A stretch of 64,000 bases of DNA from Staphylococcus roterodami (GTDB lineage Bacteria; Bacillota; Bacilli; Staphylococcales; Staphylococcaceae). The stretch is from positions 2,170,001 to 2,234,000 of the forward strand of contig CP092781.1 in assembly GCA_022493055.1 (NCBI GenBank), read 5' to 3'. Both the position numbers and the translations under genes were made by a program. Below, one piece after another: positions 37,571-46,883 of this stretch (positions are counted from its first letter, which is position 1; every line of letters starts with the position of its first letter). The notes beneath the pieces were generated by a model, which had not been told where the DNA came from, made no database searches, and was given only the letters and a program-made list of their open reading frames with translations.

Positions 37571-38242
37571 TTAAAACGTTAATTCATTTGATAATTTTTG
37601 TGCTGATACAATCGTGCCAACTACACCTGTTTTCAAATCTATAGCGACAGCCTTTTGATCATCTCTAAGTTCATCAAGCCATTCACTAAAGACTGAACCC
37701 TCTATTGTAATAAGATCACATTCTTCAAAATCTTCATCTCGTACCTTTAATGCCCTGCTTTTTATACTCCATACCGGCATAATATGAGGTCTTTTTTCGT
37801 CATTATCATTTTCACTAATCAGAATGAATTGTTTGCTTCCTTTTTTGGTTAAACCATAGACTTCATCATACTTTGCAACATCTTGCACAAATTCTTTTAA
37901 CCTGATTTTGTCTAATTCTGTCATAATTTCTTGTGTCACACTTACCACATTTAATAAATGACCCTCTTCTTCAATTGTTTGATTCATAACTATATGATCT
38001 TGTTCATCGAATAAATCATCTAATTCATAAGTCGCAAATCTATCAACATCCATTTTAACTACTTTATCGAACGGAATATCTCGACTTGTTAAAAATGATT
38101 CGGCCATATTTTCATCTGTCCATACGCCTATGTAGTCTTTACTTTTATAATTAAGACGTACTAATTTTTTATTTTTAGAGGCAAAATAAATATATTCATT
38201 TATTAATATATCTCTAAAGAACGAATATGTTTTATAAGACAT
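37571..38242 (-). CDS. DUF2750-like tandem-domain protein
   Basis: 223 aa soluble protein of unknown function. Two halves resemble each other. In the first, YIGVWTDENMAESF... is followed by FDKVVKMDVDRFATYELDDL. In the second, HIMPVWSIKSRALKV... is followed by CDLITIEGSVFSEWLDEL. The VW, then acidic/hydrophobic strand, then F..xxLD(D/E)L pattern is that of DUF2750, so I read it as two degenerate copies. No catalytic motif. Neighbour coaW points away; no operon. Confidence 0.6.
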   Translation of the reverse strand: MSYKTYSFFRDILINEYIYFASKNKKLVRLNYKSKDYIGVWTDENMAESFLTSRDIPFDKVVKMDVDRFATYELDDLFDEQDHIVMNQTIEEEGHLLNVVSVTQEIMTELDKIRLKEFVQDVAKYDEVYGLTKKGSKQFILISENDNDEKRPHIMPVWSIKSRALKVRDEDFEECDLITIEGSVFSEWLDELRDDQKAVAIDLKTGVVGTIVSAQKLSNELTF

Positions 38243-38450
38243 CCTTGACCCTCACTTTTCAAAATATGTAATACTTAAAATAGTAAATGACTCCAACATG
38301 ATAGTCAATGTGACAAATGATGAGTTCAATTTAATGTCATGTTTCCCAATTAAGAATGAAGCCTTATAAATTAAAGCATAATCTACAAGACATCTTATAT
38401 TTATATTAGAGTATACTTACTACATCCACTACCTTTCAATTTTCACTAAA
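38243..38450. other. intergenic region between the DUF2750-like gene and the repeat block
   Basis: AT-rich, no gene seen; carries the promoter region of the minus-strand gene. Confidence 0.4.
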
Positions 38451-38457
38451 AAGAACA

Positions 38458-38640
38458 GGCTGGGACATAAATCCCTAAAAAACAGCAGTAAGATAATTTT
38501 CAATTAGAAAATATCTTACTGCTGTTCTATATTTATACAATACTTCGTATTGAATGGCTTCGCTTTCCTAGGGTACCGTCTCAGCCTCGGTCTTCGACTG
38601 GCACTGCTCCCTCAGGAGTCTCGCCATTAATACTACGTAT
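38458..38640. repeat. structured multi-hairpin repeat block
   Basis: Begins GGCTGGGACATAAATCCC, the same type of end as the 159-bp repeats. Next is the AACAGCAGTAAGAT hairpin (38481-38526), related to 892-940 and 56888-56935. Then a GC-rich block is framed by AATACTTCGTATTGAATGGC and GCCATTAATACTACGTATT, which can pair, with internal pairing CTCC/GGAG. On the minus strand it reads ATGGCGAGACTCCTGAGGGA... It is a recurrent non-coding element of staphylococcal genomes to my memory; function unknown. Confidence 0.65.
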
Positions 38641-38688
38641 TAACATGTAATTTTACTTTTAAATACTTTTTAAAAAATAAGACACTTT

Positions 38689-38742
38689 ACCCAACTTGCA
38701 CATAAATGTATAATTCAATAATTTGAATTTTCTGTGTTGGGT
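38689..38742. repeat. hairpin at the left end of the IS relic
   Basis: ACCCAAC (38689-38695) and GTTGGGT (38736-38742) enclose a second inverted repeat, AATTCAA-TAA-TTTGAATT. The CCCAACTTGCACA...TGTGTTGGG arrangement is what precedes transposases of the IS1272/IS1182 group in staphylococci. Confidence 0.6.
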
Positions 38743-38797
38743 CCCTTCGTATAATTTAAATAAATACCACTAAACTAAATTAACGAGGTGCCACCTT

Positions 38798-39579
38798 ATG
38801 TATAAAAGTTATAACATGCCCCAACTTACACTACCAATAGAAACTTCAGTTAGAATTCCTCAAAATGATATTTCGCGATATGTTAATGAAATTGTTGAAA
38901 CGATACCTGATAGCGATTTAACAACAGAAGAAATTGATTTAGTTGGTAGTCATTTAGATAAAGAAATCGAAGATTTAAATCATTCTATTGAGAACGAATA
39001 TTGTACTCAAATTAGAAAATAGACCCGTAAAAAAAGAACCGAAATTAAGAAGTTCAAAAAGAAATCTGATGATTATTCTGAGAGAAATCATAAATATGAA
39101 GAGCAAAAATCAATTCTTAAGATGCAACTTTTATGAGAATGAAGGAAGATCTTATGAAAAATGGTCAACTTAAGCCAGGATACAATTTACAAATATCGAC
39201 AAATTCTCAATTTGTTTTATCCTATAACCTATTTCAAAACCCAACAGATACTAGAACTTTAATTCCATTTTTAACAATGATTCAAAATACCTTCGGTTAT
39301 TTACCAGAGTATATTGTAGCTGATGCAGGTTATGGTAGTGAGCAAAACTATATGGCTATTATAGATGACTTTAATAAAACGCCACTTATAACGTATGGCA
39401 TGTTTATTAAAGATAAAACTAGAAAGTTTAAAGAGGAAGAAATAGAGCTAGGTTTTGTATTAATGGCACTTAATATAAGGAAAATAGCAGCTCAACGAGC
39501 TGTATATTATCAAATACATTTGGAAAAAGCTGATTTCTATCAAATAATCAATAGAAATCAGCTTTTTTACATTGCCTAA
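38798..39579 (+). pseudogene. decayed IS1182-family transposase
   Basis: The first 50 codons (MYKSYNMPQLTLPIETSVRI..., NDISRYVNEIVETIP) are a transposase N terminus of the IS1272/IS1182 group. A large internal part is missing. After a stop at 39020 the frame shifts, and a later piece from 39133 (QLKPGYNLQISTNSQFVLSY..., IVADAGYGSEQNY, TPLITYGMFIKDK) is the catalytic-domain region of the same family. The C-terminal LGFVLMALNIRKIAAQRA is recognisable too. About 260 codons remain of the usual 500 or more, in broken frames, so it cannot make an active enzyme. Confidence 0.85.
39524..39568 (+). terminator. terminator at the right end of the IS relic
   Basis: AAAAAGCTGATTTCTAT and ATAGAAATCAGCTTTTTT form a perfect 17-base stem with a T-run. 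It overlaps the last codons of the open frame, meaning those codons are not true transposase sequence. Confidence 0.8.
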
Positions 39580-39647
39580 GAACTTAATGTCTTAAGCTCC
39601 TATCTCAACATTTATATATACAATAGAACATTTAACATCGTAGACAT

Positions 39648-39806
39648 GAGGGTGAGACATAAAGATTTTGTGCTCTGGGAAACCGATTAACGGCGTCCCA
39701 AAAGCAGTATTTTCGGCAGAAACTCTCACGATTCGACAAATTTTGGAAAACAATTTCGCTCATCGTTCTGTTCTGCTCAAATCCTAAACGCTTTTGTCCC
39801 GACCTC
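39648..39806 (-). repeat. 159-bp interspersed repeat, copy B (inverted)
   Basis: Inverted relative to copy A at 36102-36260, same length, five base differences by eye. Ends GAGGTCGGGACA and GTCTCACCCTC on the minus strand. Together the copies frame 3.4 kb with coaW, the DUF2750-like gene and the IS relic. Confidence 0.85.
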
Positions 39807-39849
39807 GTTTTAACAAACACTTAATTGTCTATGTTCACTACAAGAGCTA

Positions 39850-41043
39850 CTATTTATTATCAAGTTCCTCTAAAAATGCACGTTCTTTCTCTAATACTGC
39901 TTCTTTAGAATTTCCATGCCAAATACAACCAAACCTTGACTTAACTTTATTTTCACCGTACCAATCTCCATCATAATATGACAGTGGGTATAAACTTCCT
40001 TCGTCTACATATTTCAAAATAGTATTGAAGAAATGCGCATTATCCCCTCTTGAATGGTAGCTATAAAATTTTTGATATCCTGGATTTAATTCTTTAGCAA
40101 GCAATAACATACTTGTAGACCCATTTTGCCTAAAGTTCAAATCAATCGCATATACATCATCATTTTGATCTACAAGTAAATCAAAGCCAGCCACACCAAA
40201 GAATCCTTGGTCTACACCAATTTCCATAATCTGTCTACCAGCTTCAATAACATGTTTCGGCACTTTTGTAGCATTTTCATTTCCATTATAGAAGCCATAT
40301 CGATCAGTCAATTGTGTAGCTGCACCAATATAATGAATTCCCATCTCTTTTGAATAGGTAAACTGAACACAATAATTCGCTTTTTCTTCAATTTTTTGTT
40401 CGATTATAAGAGACTTCGTTTCAGCAGTCGCATCTTTAATACGCGCTGTTGCTTTTTGTAAATCTGCTTCATGATAACATATCATCACACCATAACCACC
40501 TGCTGTCGGAAGATCATCTCCAGGCTTGATGACAAATGGAAAATCCCATTTTTTTATTACTTCTTCAAAATCTTCAACACTTACAATTTCTCTTTTAGGT
40601 AAAAATTTGCTACCTGTCCATTCAGGTATTCGCGCCTTATTATTTAAAGCAACAAATAACATTTTGTCCATTGCATAATATTGCTGACTTAAAATCGATT
40701 CATCATGAATATATTGAAAATAAATTTTTTTATTCGCTTCATGCGCCAATTGTCCAATTAAATCTTCATATGTTTGCTGATTATTAAACGTATAAATCGT
40801 ACTTGGCACTTCTTTTCCAATCATTTTAAATAACTGATGTAACTTATTTGTTACGCTTGCTTCATGAACAATGACTGGCAATTCATTTGCAATTAATAAC
40901 TCCCTACCTGTTAAAAAATTAGACTGATGTTCGTCTGGTTTTAACCACGGATTTGAGATATATGAAGGTCTTGATGTATATACGATATCACTTTCATATA
41001 AATCACTTAACGTTAAATTTACGTTATTATCGCGTTCTGTCAT
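39850..41043 (-). CDS. ATP-grasp domain protein
   Basis: 397 aa. An N-terminal preATP-grasp-like part, then the ATP-grasp core: FPFVIKPGDDLPTAGGYGV (ATP lysine and Gly-rich loop), LIIEQKIE, and the Mg-binding AIDLNFRQNGS near the C terminus. Such enzymes join a carboxylate to an amine or thiol via acyl-phosphate; the substrate is unknown. Its ATG overlaps the stop of the upstream M20 peptidase gene (TAATG), so the two are translationally coupled. Whether it makes a dipeptide-like compound or modifies a cell component cannot be told. Confidence 0.85.
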   Translation of the reverse strand: MTERDNNVNLTLSDLYESDIVYTSRPSYISNPWLKPDEHQSNFLTGRELLIANELPVIVHEASVTNKLHQLFKMIGKEVPSTIYTFNNQQTYEDLIGQLAHEANKKIYFQYIHDESILSQQYYAMDKMLFVALNNKARIPEWTGSKFLPKREIVSVEDFEEVIKKWDFPFVIKPGDDLPTAGGYGVMICYHEADLQKATARIKDATAETKSLIIEQKIEEKANYCVQFTYSKEMGIHYIGAATQLTDRYGFYNGNENATKVPKHVIEAGRQIMEIGVDQGFFGVAGFDLLVDQNDDVYAIDLNFRQNGSTSMLLLAKELNPGYQKFYSYHSRGDNAHFFNTILKYVDEGSLYPLSYYDGDWYGENKVKSRFGCIWHGNSKEAVLEKERAFLEELDNK

Positions 41044-42227
41044 TACTTCCCATTCCCTTTCAAATGCGCATGTTCTTCAACTATGTCTTGATATAATTCT
41101 CGATTTGTTATTAACTCTAATCCCATCAATGCCATAATTTTTGCGCCCTTAATTAATGCTTCATCCCCATGAACACTTGCCGCAGCTTCTCTAAATCTGT
41201 GTGTATGTCCTACTAAATTACGCGAACCAATTTTAATGTGTGGATGTATTGTTGGTACGACATGACTTACATTACCAGTATCTGTTGAGCCATAACCAAA
41301 ATCATCATCAATAACCGCTTCGCCAACCTCCTCGGCATATTTGGCAAATAAATCATCTAGCTTTGGTGCCTTAACAAATTCATTTACACCATTTTGAATT
41401 GGACCAAATTCATAATCACATCCCGTTTGAATTGCCGCCCCACGCGCAATTTGATTTACTTTTTCAGTCAACACGTCCAATTCCTTTCGTGTCATCGCTC
41501 GAGTGTAAAAACGTGCATGTGTATAATCTGGAATAATATTTGCTGCTTTCCCTCCATCTAAAATAACACCATGTACTCGTTGCCCTTTTTTAATATGTTG
41601 TCGGAGTTGTGCTACACCGTTAAAATAGCTAATCATTGCATCTAATGCGTTTAATGCTTCATCTGCATTTTCAGATGCATGTGCACTTTTCCCATAAAAC
41701 TTAACATCCAAAACATCAACTGCTAAAGTATCGATTGTTTTATACGTTTCATTCCCAGGATGAATCATCAAAGCAATGTCTATCTGATCAATCACTCCTG
41801 CTTTAACATAAGAAGCTTTGGCACTTCCATTTTCGCCACCTTCTTCAGCTGGGCACCCAAGCACAACAACTTTACCTCCTATCTGATTTATCACTTGCTT
41901 TAGACCTATGGCACTAAGTATACTCGCTGTTCCAATAATGTTATGTCCACAAGCATGCCCTAATCCTGGTAAAGCATCATATTCTGCTAAAAATCCAATG
42001 GCTGGACCATCAACACCTGAATCATATGTAGCAATAAATCCTGTCGCATGACCTGCAATTTCAGTCTCTATACTAAAGTCATTTTCTTTCAATTTATCTA
42101 TTAACGTTCGAGATGCAAATATTTCCTCATTTCCAAGTTCAGGACGCTCATGAATTCTATGACTTATTTCGATATAGCTATATTTATTTGTTTCAATATA
42201 ATCAAGAATTTGTTGTTTTTCACTCAT
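41043..42227 (-). CDS. M20 family metallopeptidase / amidohydrolase
   Basis: 394 aa, M20D type, as in aminoacylase, IAA-amino acid hydrolase and AbgB relatives. Metal ligands are in GLGHACGHNIIGTAS, the Glu pair in CPAEEGGENG, and a further His in the C-terminal HIKIGSRNLVGHTH region; the small lid domain lies in the middle (about 185-300). It hydrolyses an amide bond of a small N-acylated amino acid or dipeptide; the exact substrate is unknown. Coupled to the ATP-grasp gene downstream. A ligase plus hydrolase pair suggests turnover of one amide-linked compound. Confidence 0.88.
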   Translation of the reverse strand: MSEKQQILDYIETNKYSYIEISHRIHERPELGNEEIFASRTLIDKLKENDFSIETEIAGHATGFIATYDSGVDGPAIGFLAEYDALPGLGHACGHNIIGTASILSAIGLKQVINQIGGKVVVLGCPAEEGGENGSAKASYVKAGVIDQIDIALMIHPGNETYKTIDTLAVDVLDVKFYGKSAHASENADEALNALDAMISYFNGVAQLRQHIKKGQRVHGVILDGGKAANIIPDYTHARFYTRAMTRKELDVLTEKVNQIARGAAIQTGCDYEFGPIQNGVNEFVKAPKLDDLFAKYAEEVGEAVIDDDFGYGSTDTGNVSHVVPTIHPHIKIGSRNLVGHTHRFREAAASVHGDEALIKGAKIMALMGLELITNRELYQDIVEEHAHLKGNGK

Positions 42228-42535
42228 TTTTATTATCTCCCTTTTACCCTACAACCATTTTAATCATCCACAATATTTTGTTCTTTCAAAATGAATTATT
42301 ACTTATTCTATCGGTTTTATCTCATGATGTCATCTAATTTTTCTTTATTTACTAAATTTTCTAATAACTAAAATGATAGCTTACATCTTACTGAAAGTTT
42401 CAAATTGTAAAAGATTAGCGCTATTGTTACAATCAAAGTATTGTTAGATAACAAAACTTATAACAAGTTTATGTTTTATAATGTAACAAATCACAAGCGA
42501 TTTATAGCGTTGAGATGTTAATAGGAGGATATAAG
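42228..42535. other. divergent intergenic region of the M20 gene and luxS
   Basis: 308 AT-rich bases with promoters of both genes. No clear operator found. Confidence 0.4.
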
Positions 42536-43006
42536 ATGACAAAAATGAATGTAGAAAGTTTCAATTTAGATCATACTAAAGTGGTTGCACCTTTTATTAG
42601 ATTAGCAGGAACAATGGAAGGCTTGAACGGAGATGTGATTCATAAATATGATATTCGCTTCAAACAACCTAATAAAGAACATATGGACATGCCTAGGTTA
42701 CATTCATTAGAACATTTAATGGCAGAGAACATTAGAAACCATAGTGATAAAGTTGTAGATTTAAGTCCTATGGGTTGTCAAACTGGTTTCTATGTATCGT
42801 TTATCAACCATGACAATTACGATGATGTTTTAAATATTGTTGAAGCAACGTTAAATGATGTGTTAAATGCAACAGAAGTACCTGCATGCAACGAAGTACA
42901 ATGTGGTTGGGCTGCAAGTCATTCATTAGAAGGTGCAAAAACGATTGCCCAAGCATTTTTAGATAAACGTGATGAATGGCATGATGTATTCGGTACTGGA
43001 AAGTAA
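42536..43006 (+). CDS. luxS: S-ribosylhomocysteine lyase LuxS
   Basis: Cleaves S-ribosylhomocysteine to homocysteine and DPD, the precursor of AI-2, in the activated methyl cycle. 156 aa from ATG 42536 (AGGAGG seven bases upstream). Zinc ligands His56 and His60 (HSLEH) and Cys123 (CNEVQCGW), catalytic Glu59 and Cys81 are present. Residue 54, just before LHSLEH, is Arg, where I remember Gly in S. aureus; it is beside the metal site. Confidence 0.96.
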   Translation: MTKMNVESFNLDHTKVVAPFIRLAGTMEGLNGDVIHKYDIRFKQPNKEHMDMPRLHSLEHLMAENIRNHSDKVVDLSPMGCQTGFYVSFINHDNYDDVLNIVEATLNDVLNATEVPACNEVQCGWAASHSLEGAKTIAQAFLDKRDEWHDVFGTGK

Positions 43007-43039
43007 ATAACATTTTCTCATATTTACTCGTCCCAATTA

Positions 43040-43094
43040 AAAAGCAGTTAAACAATGATGATACTTTCATCATTGTCTAACTGCTTTATTTTTT
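43040..43094 (+). terminator. terminator of luxS
   Basis: AAAGCAGTTA..ACAATGATGA and its complement TCATCATTGTCTAACTGCTTT, followed by ATTTTTTC. Confidence 0.85.
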
Positions 43095-43126
43095 CTATTA
43101 CAAATCTTTTTAATCTAAAACGCGAG

Positions 43127-43477
43127 TTATAATTTTATAATGATTCCCATTAACAAAAATTGCATAGGTAATCTTAAATATAACTGCCATGTCGGTAATT
43201 GCTTATTACCTAGTGGTAACTTTTTAACTGCCATATAAATATTTGCTGGGAATACTGCTAATAAAAATAGATTCATCACATTTTTTAAACATTGTGAAGG
43301 TCTTTTTATTAATAGCGCTAACCCAAATAATATTTCAAAAATACCTGTAATTATGACTGCTGTTTTTCGAAGCGGTAAACATTTTGGTATGATATTTCTA
43401 AATTGTTGTTCTCTTGTAAAATGTAAAACGCCAATTGCACTAAAACCTATACCTAATAAATATCTCAATATGTTCAA
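43127..43477 (-). CDS. DoxX-like membrane protein
   Basis: 116 aa with four hydrophobic segments (about 3-18, 36-60, 67-82, 96-115), like the DoxX family of small membrane proteins, some of which support oxidative-stress defence. The start codon is TTG at 43477 with GGAGAGG well placed; no in-frame ATG exists before residue 48. It starts only 14 bases after the pdp stop, so it is the second gene of a pdp operon. Confidence 0.75.
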   Translation of the reverse strand: MNILRYLLGIGFSAIGVLHFTREQQFRNIIPKCLPLRKTAVIITGIFEILFGLALLIKRPSQCLKNVMNLFLLAVFPANIYMAVKKLPLGNKQLPTWQLYLRLPMQFLLMGIIIKL

Positions 43478-43490
43478 TCGCTTTCCTCTC

Positions 43491-44792
43491 CTACTCCGTT
43501 ATGATTTTATGAATTAACGTAGGCGATACCACTTGATCTTCAATTGTAATACTTGCGTCTAATTTTTTGATGACATCATCTACATCTTGACGGTTACTAT
43601 GAATCGTTAATAATGATTCGCCTGCTTCTACTTTATCCCCAATTTTTTTATTTAAAACAATACCTACTGCTAAATCAATATCATCTTCTTTAGTTAGACG
43701 CCCTGCGCCTAGCATCATTGAAGCTACACCAATGTCATTTGATACTAACTCTGTAACATATGCTGATTTTTTCGCTTTGTAATCAATTTGATATGTAGCT
43801 TGAGGTAAACGTTCTGGATAATCAATTACTGTTGGATCGCCACCTTGATTTTCAACAAAAGTTTTGAATTTATCTAATGCAGCACCTGATTCTATTGCTT
43901 CGATTAATAACGCTCTTGCTTCTTCTAATGTATCAGCTTTGTTAGCTAGCACAACCATTTGAGAACCTAATGTTAATACAAGTTCAGTTAAGTCTTCAGG
44001 TCCATGCCCTTTTAATGTATCTATTGCCTCTTTTAGTTCAAGCGCATTACCTATTGCACGACCTAGTGGTTGATTCATGTCGGAAATAATTGCCATTGTG
44101 TTTCTTCCAACATTATTACCAATTCTTACCATAGCATGTGCTAATGCTTCAGCATCTTCTAAAGTTTTCATAAAAGCACCGCTACCTGTTTTTACATCTA
44201 ATACGATTGCATCAGCACCCGCAGCAATTTTTTTACTCATTATGGAAGAGGCAATTAATGGGATTGAGTTAACCGTACCTGTAACATCTCTTAAAGCATA
44301 CAATTTTTTATCTGCCGGAGTTAAGTTGCCAGATTGACCGACAACAGCTACTTTATTATCATTCACTAATTTAACGAATGTTGCCTCATCAATTTCAACA
44401 TGGAAACCATCAATTGCTTCTAATTTATCAATGGTTCCGCCTGTATGCCCTAATCCTCGTCCACTCATTTTAGCAACCGGAACGTCAACTGCTGCAACTA
44501 ATGGTGCTAATACTAATGTCGTTGTATCTCCAACACCACCTGTTGAATGTTTATCTACTTTCACACCTTTAATGTCACTTAAATCAATCATATCGCCAGA
44601 ATTAACCATCGCCATCGTTAATGCAGCTCTTTCATCATCATTCATATCTTGGAAATAAATCGCCATAGCTAAACTTGATGCTTGATAATCGGGAATGTCG
44701 CCTTTTACATATCCATCAATAAAGAAATTAATTTCTTCAGTAGTTAATGCATGACCGTCACGTTTTTTCTCAATAATATCTATCATTCTCAT
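43491..44792 (-). CDS. pdp: pyrimidine-nucleoside phosphorylase
   Basis: Phosphorolysis of uridine, thymidine and deoxyuridine. 433 aa from ATG 44792 with AAAGGATG upstream; the frame begins three codons earlier. Family motifs: the [19 protein letters not shown] phosphate loop, [46 protein letters not shown]. With deoC and deoD it feeds nucleoside breakdown. Confidence 0.97.
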   Translation of the reverse strand: MRMIDIIEKKRDGHALTTEEINFFIDGYVKGDIPDYQASSLAMAIYFQDMNDDERAALTMAMVNSGDMIDLSDIKGVKVDKHSTGGVGDTTTLVLAPLVAAVDVPVAKMSGRGLGHTGGTIDKLEAIDGFHVEIDEATFVKLVNDNKVAVVGQSGNLTPADKKLYALRDVTGTVNSIPLIASSIMSKKIAAGADAIVLDVKTGSGAFMKTLEDAEALAHAMVRIGNNVGRNTMAIISDMNQPLGRAIGNALELKEAIDTLKGHGPEDLTELVLTLGSQMVVLANKADTLEEARALLIEAIESGAALDKFKTFVENQGGDPTVIDYPERLPQATYQIDYKAKKSAYVTELVSNDIGVASMMLGAGRLTKEDDIDLAVGIVLNKKIGDKVEAGESLLTIHSNRQDVDDVIKKLDASITIEDQVVSPTLIHKIITE

Positions 44793-45072
44793 TTTTATCA
44801 TCCTTTTTGTTAGAGCTTAGGACAGAGTATTTATACTTCTAATACTCATTTTAATACATACACTTGAAAATTATTTTATGTAAGCTATCGATGTCAAATT
44901 CTATATCTTGTTTCAAATGTAAAATAAACTTTCTAAAATAGATCGATTCGTTACGATTTCAATTTCCCATAAATGTATATTCGAATCACAGAAATGTTTG
45001 ATGATTTAAAGTTCATTTCGACTCGCTTAAATTATGAACACTATGTCCCATGCTCATTATTATTTTTTTAAT

Positions 45073-45735
45073 TTAGTAATCTGAATCTGCTTGTAAGCCT
45101 TGCATAATTTGAACGCCAGCGCTCGCACCAATACGTGTTGCACCTGCTTCAACCATTTTATTGAAATCTTCTAAATTGCGTACGCCACCTGACGCTTTTA
45201 CTTCTACATCCGCACCTACTGTGTCTTTCATTAATTTAACGTCTTCAGCTGTCGCACCACCGCCTGCAAAACCTGTTGATGTTTTAACGAAGTCCGCACC
45301 AGCTGCTTTGGTTAACTCACTCGCTTTCACAATCTCATCACGGTTCAACAATACCGTCTCAATAATTACTTTCACTGTGTGACCTTTTGCCGCTTTAACT
45401 ACCGCTTCAATGTCTTGTTGTACATCGTCATATCGCTCATCTTTTAATGCGCCAATATTGATGACCATATCAATTTCATCTGCACCTTTGTGAATCGCAT
45501 CTTCTGTTTCAAATGCTTTCGTTGCAGTTGTCGATGCCCCCAATGGGAAGCCAATTACCGTACAAACTAATACGTCTGAATCAGCTAGACGTTCTGCTGC
45601 ATATTTAACATGCGTTGGATTCACACATACAGATTTGAAATTGTATGCTTTCGCTTCATCGATAATTTTATCGATTTGCGCACGTGTTGACTCAGGCTTC
45701 AATAAAGTGTGATCAATCAATTTTGCATCGTTCAT
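45073..45735 (-). CDS. deoC: deoxyribose-phosphate aldolase
   Basis: Splits deoxyribose-5-phosphate into glyceraldehyde-3-phosphate and acetaldehyde. 220 aa TIM barrel; the Schiff-base Lys is in [10 protein letters not shown], the proton-relay Lys in [10 protein letters not shown], and DHTLL at the N terminus. Divergent from deoD, same direction as pdp but separated by 270 bases. S. aureus has a second copy elsewhere. Confidence 0.97.
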   Translation of the reverse strand: MNDAKLIDHTLLKPESTRAQIDKIIDEAKAYNFKSVCVNPTHVKYAAERLADSDVLVCTVIGFPLGASTTATKAFETEDAIHKGADEIDMVINIGALKDERYDDVQQDIEAVVKAAKGHTVKVIIETVLLNRDEIVKASELTKAAGADFVKTSTGFAGGGATAEDVKLMKDTVGADVEVKASGGVRNLEDFNKMVEAGATRIGASAGVQIMQGLQADSDY

Positions 45736-45835
45736 TTTAATCTCCTCCTTTATGATTGATTATAAAAATAGAAATTAAACATTAGCTGTCGATGAATCAT
45801 ATTTTTAAACATATAATTATCTTGTCATTTATTTA

Positions 45836-45849
45836 TGTAAACGCATACA
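45836..45849. promoter_or_regulatory. candidate catabolite-response element (cre)
   Basis: TGTAAACGCATACA matches the CcpA consensus TGWAANCGNTNWCA at all but one position. It lies in the divergent deoC/deoD interval, about 100 bases upstream of deoC and 200 upstream of deoD. Carbon control of nucleoside catabolism is plausible. Confidence 0.5.
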
Positions 45850-46048
45850 TGAACAGTTATACATTTTCATTTCCCAAAACATTTAAATACAATTGAACAT
45901 AATACCATATTTACATTTGATGACTTGTCAACAAGCTAATCAGAATTATATTTTTATAATTCTTTAATTCTATAGTACAAAAATTCGCAAAAAAGTGAAA
46001 CAAATGTTATCTTAAAACTATTAATGAATATTAAGGAGAAGATAACAA

Positions 46049-46759
46049 ATGACAAAAGGTACACCACATATTCAACCAAACGGAGTAAAAATAGCTAAAA
46101 CTGTATTAATGCCAGGCGATCCTTTACGCGCAAAATATATTGCTGATAACTTTTTAGAAAATGTTGAACAATTTAATGATGTGCGTAACATGTTTGGTTA
46201 CACAGGTACATATAAAGGAAAAGAAGTATCAGTAATGGGTTCTGGTATGGGTATTCCAAGTATCGGAATTTACTCTTATGAGTTATACAATTTCTTTGAT
46301 GTTGATACAATCATTCGTATCGGTTCTTGTGGCGCATTACAAGAAAATGTTAACTTATACGACGTAATTATTGCACAAGCTGCATCAACAAATTCAAATT
46401 ACGTAGATCAATATAATATTCCTGGACATTTTGCGCCTATCGCTGACTTTGAGTTAGTTACTAAAGCTAAAAATGTTGCTGACCAAATCGGAGCTACGAC
46501 ACACGTAGGTAATGTATTATCTTCTGATACATTTTATAATGCTGATCCAACATTCAATGATGCTTGGAAAAAGATGGGTATCTTAGGTATAGAAATGGAA
46601 TCAGCTGGTCTATATTTAAATGCAATCCATGCTGGTAAAAAAGCACTTGGTATCTTTACAGTAAGCGACCATATTTTACGTGACGAAGCAACAACACCAG
46701 AAGAACGTCAAAATTCTTTCACGCAAATGATGGAAATCGCTTTAGAAATCGCAGAATAA
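46049..46759 (+). CDS. deoD: purine-nucleoside phosphorylase DeoD
   Basis: Phosphorolysis of purine (deoxy)nucleosides. 236 aa, trimer/hexamer NP-I family: MPGDPLRAKYIADNFL, SGMGIPSIGIYSYEL, IRIGSCGALQ, GIEMESAGLY, and the catalytic Asp in VSDHILRDE. Strong AAGGAGAAGATAACAA site. Divergent from deoC. Confidence 0.97.
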   Translation: MTKGTPHIQPNGVKIAKTVLMPGDPLRAKYIADNFLENVEQFNDVRNMFGYTGTYKGKEVSVMGSGMGIPSIGIYSYELYNFFDVDTIIRIGSCGALQENVNLYDVIIAQAASTNSNYVDQYNIPGHFAPIADFELVTKAKNVADQIGATTHVGNVLSSDTFYNADPTFNDAWKKMGILGIEMESAGLYLNAIHAGKKALGIFTVSDHILRDEATTPEERQNSFTQMMEIALEIAE

Positions 46760-46811
46760 ATAAAATATAACGATAGTGCATCGTAATTTTTGATGTCTAT
46801 TTTTTCCAAAC

Positions 46812-46860
46812 AAAAAGCCAACATTGACAATGGTCACTTTACCATTGAATGTTGGCTTTT
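46812..46860. terminator. bidirectional terminator between deoD and dps
   Basis: AAAAAGCCAACATT(G)ACAATGGT and ACCATTG(A)ATGTTGGCTTTT form a long stem with A- and T-runs; serves both convergent genes. Confidence 0.9.
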
Positions 46861-46883
46861 ATCTATATCATTAGTATCTATAA

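Noticed and set aside
38458..38640. CRISPR-like repeat block
   Set aside because: Repeats are inverted hairpins of differing sequence, not direct repeats with unique spacers; no cas genes in the window.
39133..39579. Possible intact small transposase
   Set aside because: Lacks the N-terminal and central parts of the family, is out of frame with the N-terminal piece, and its end reads through a terminator hairpin.
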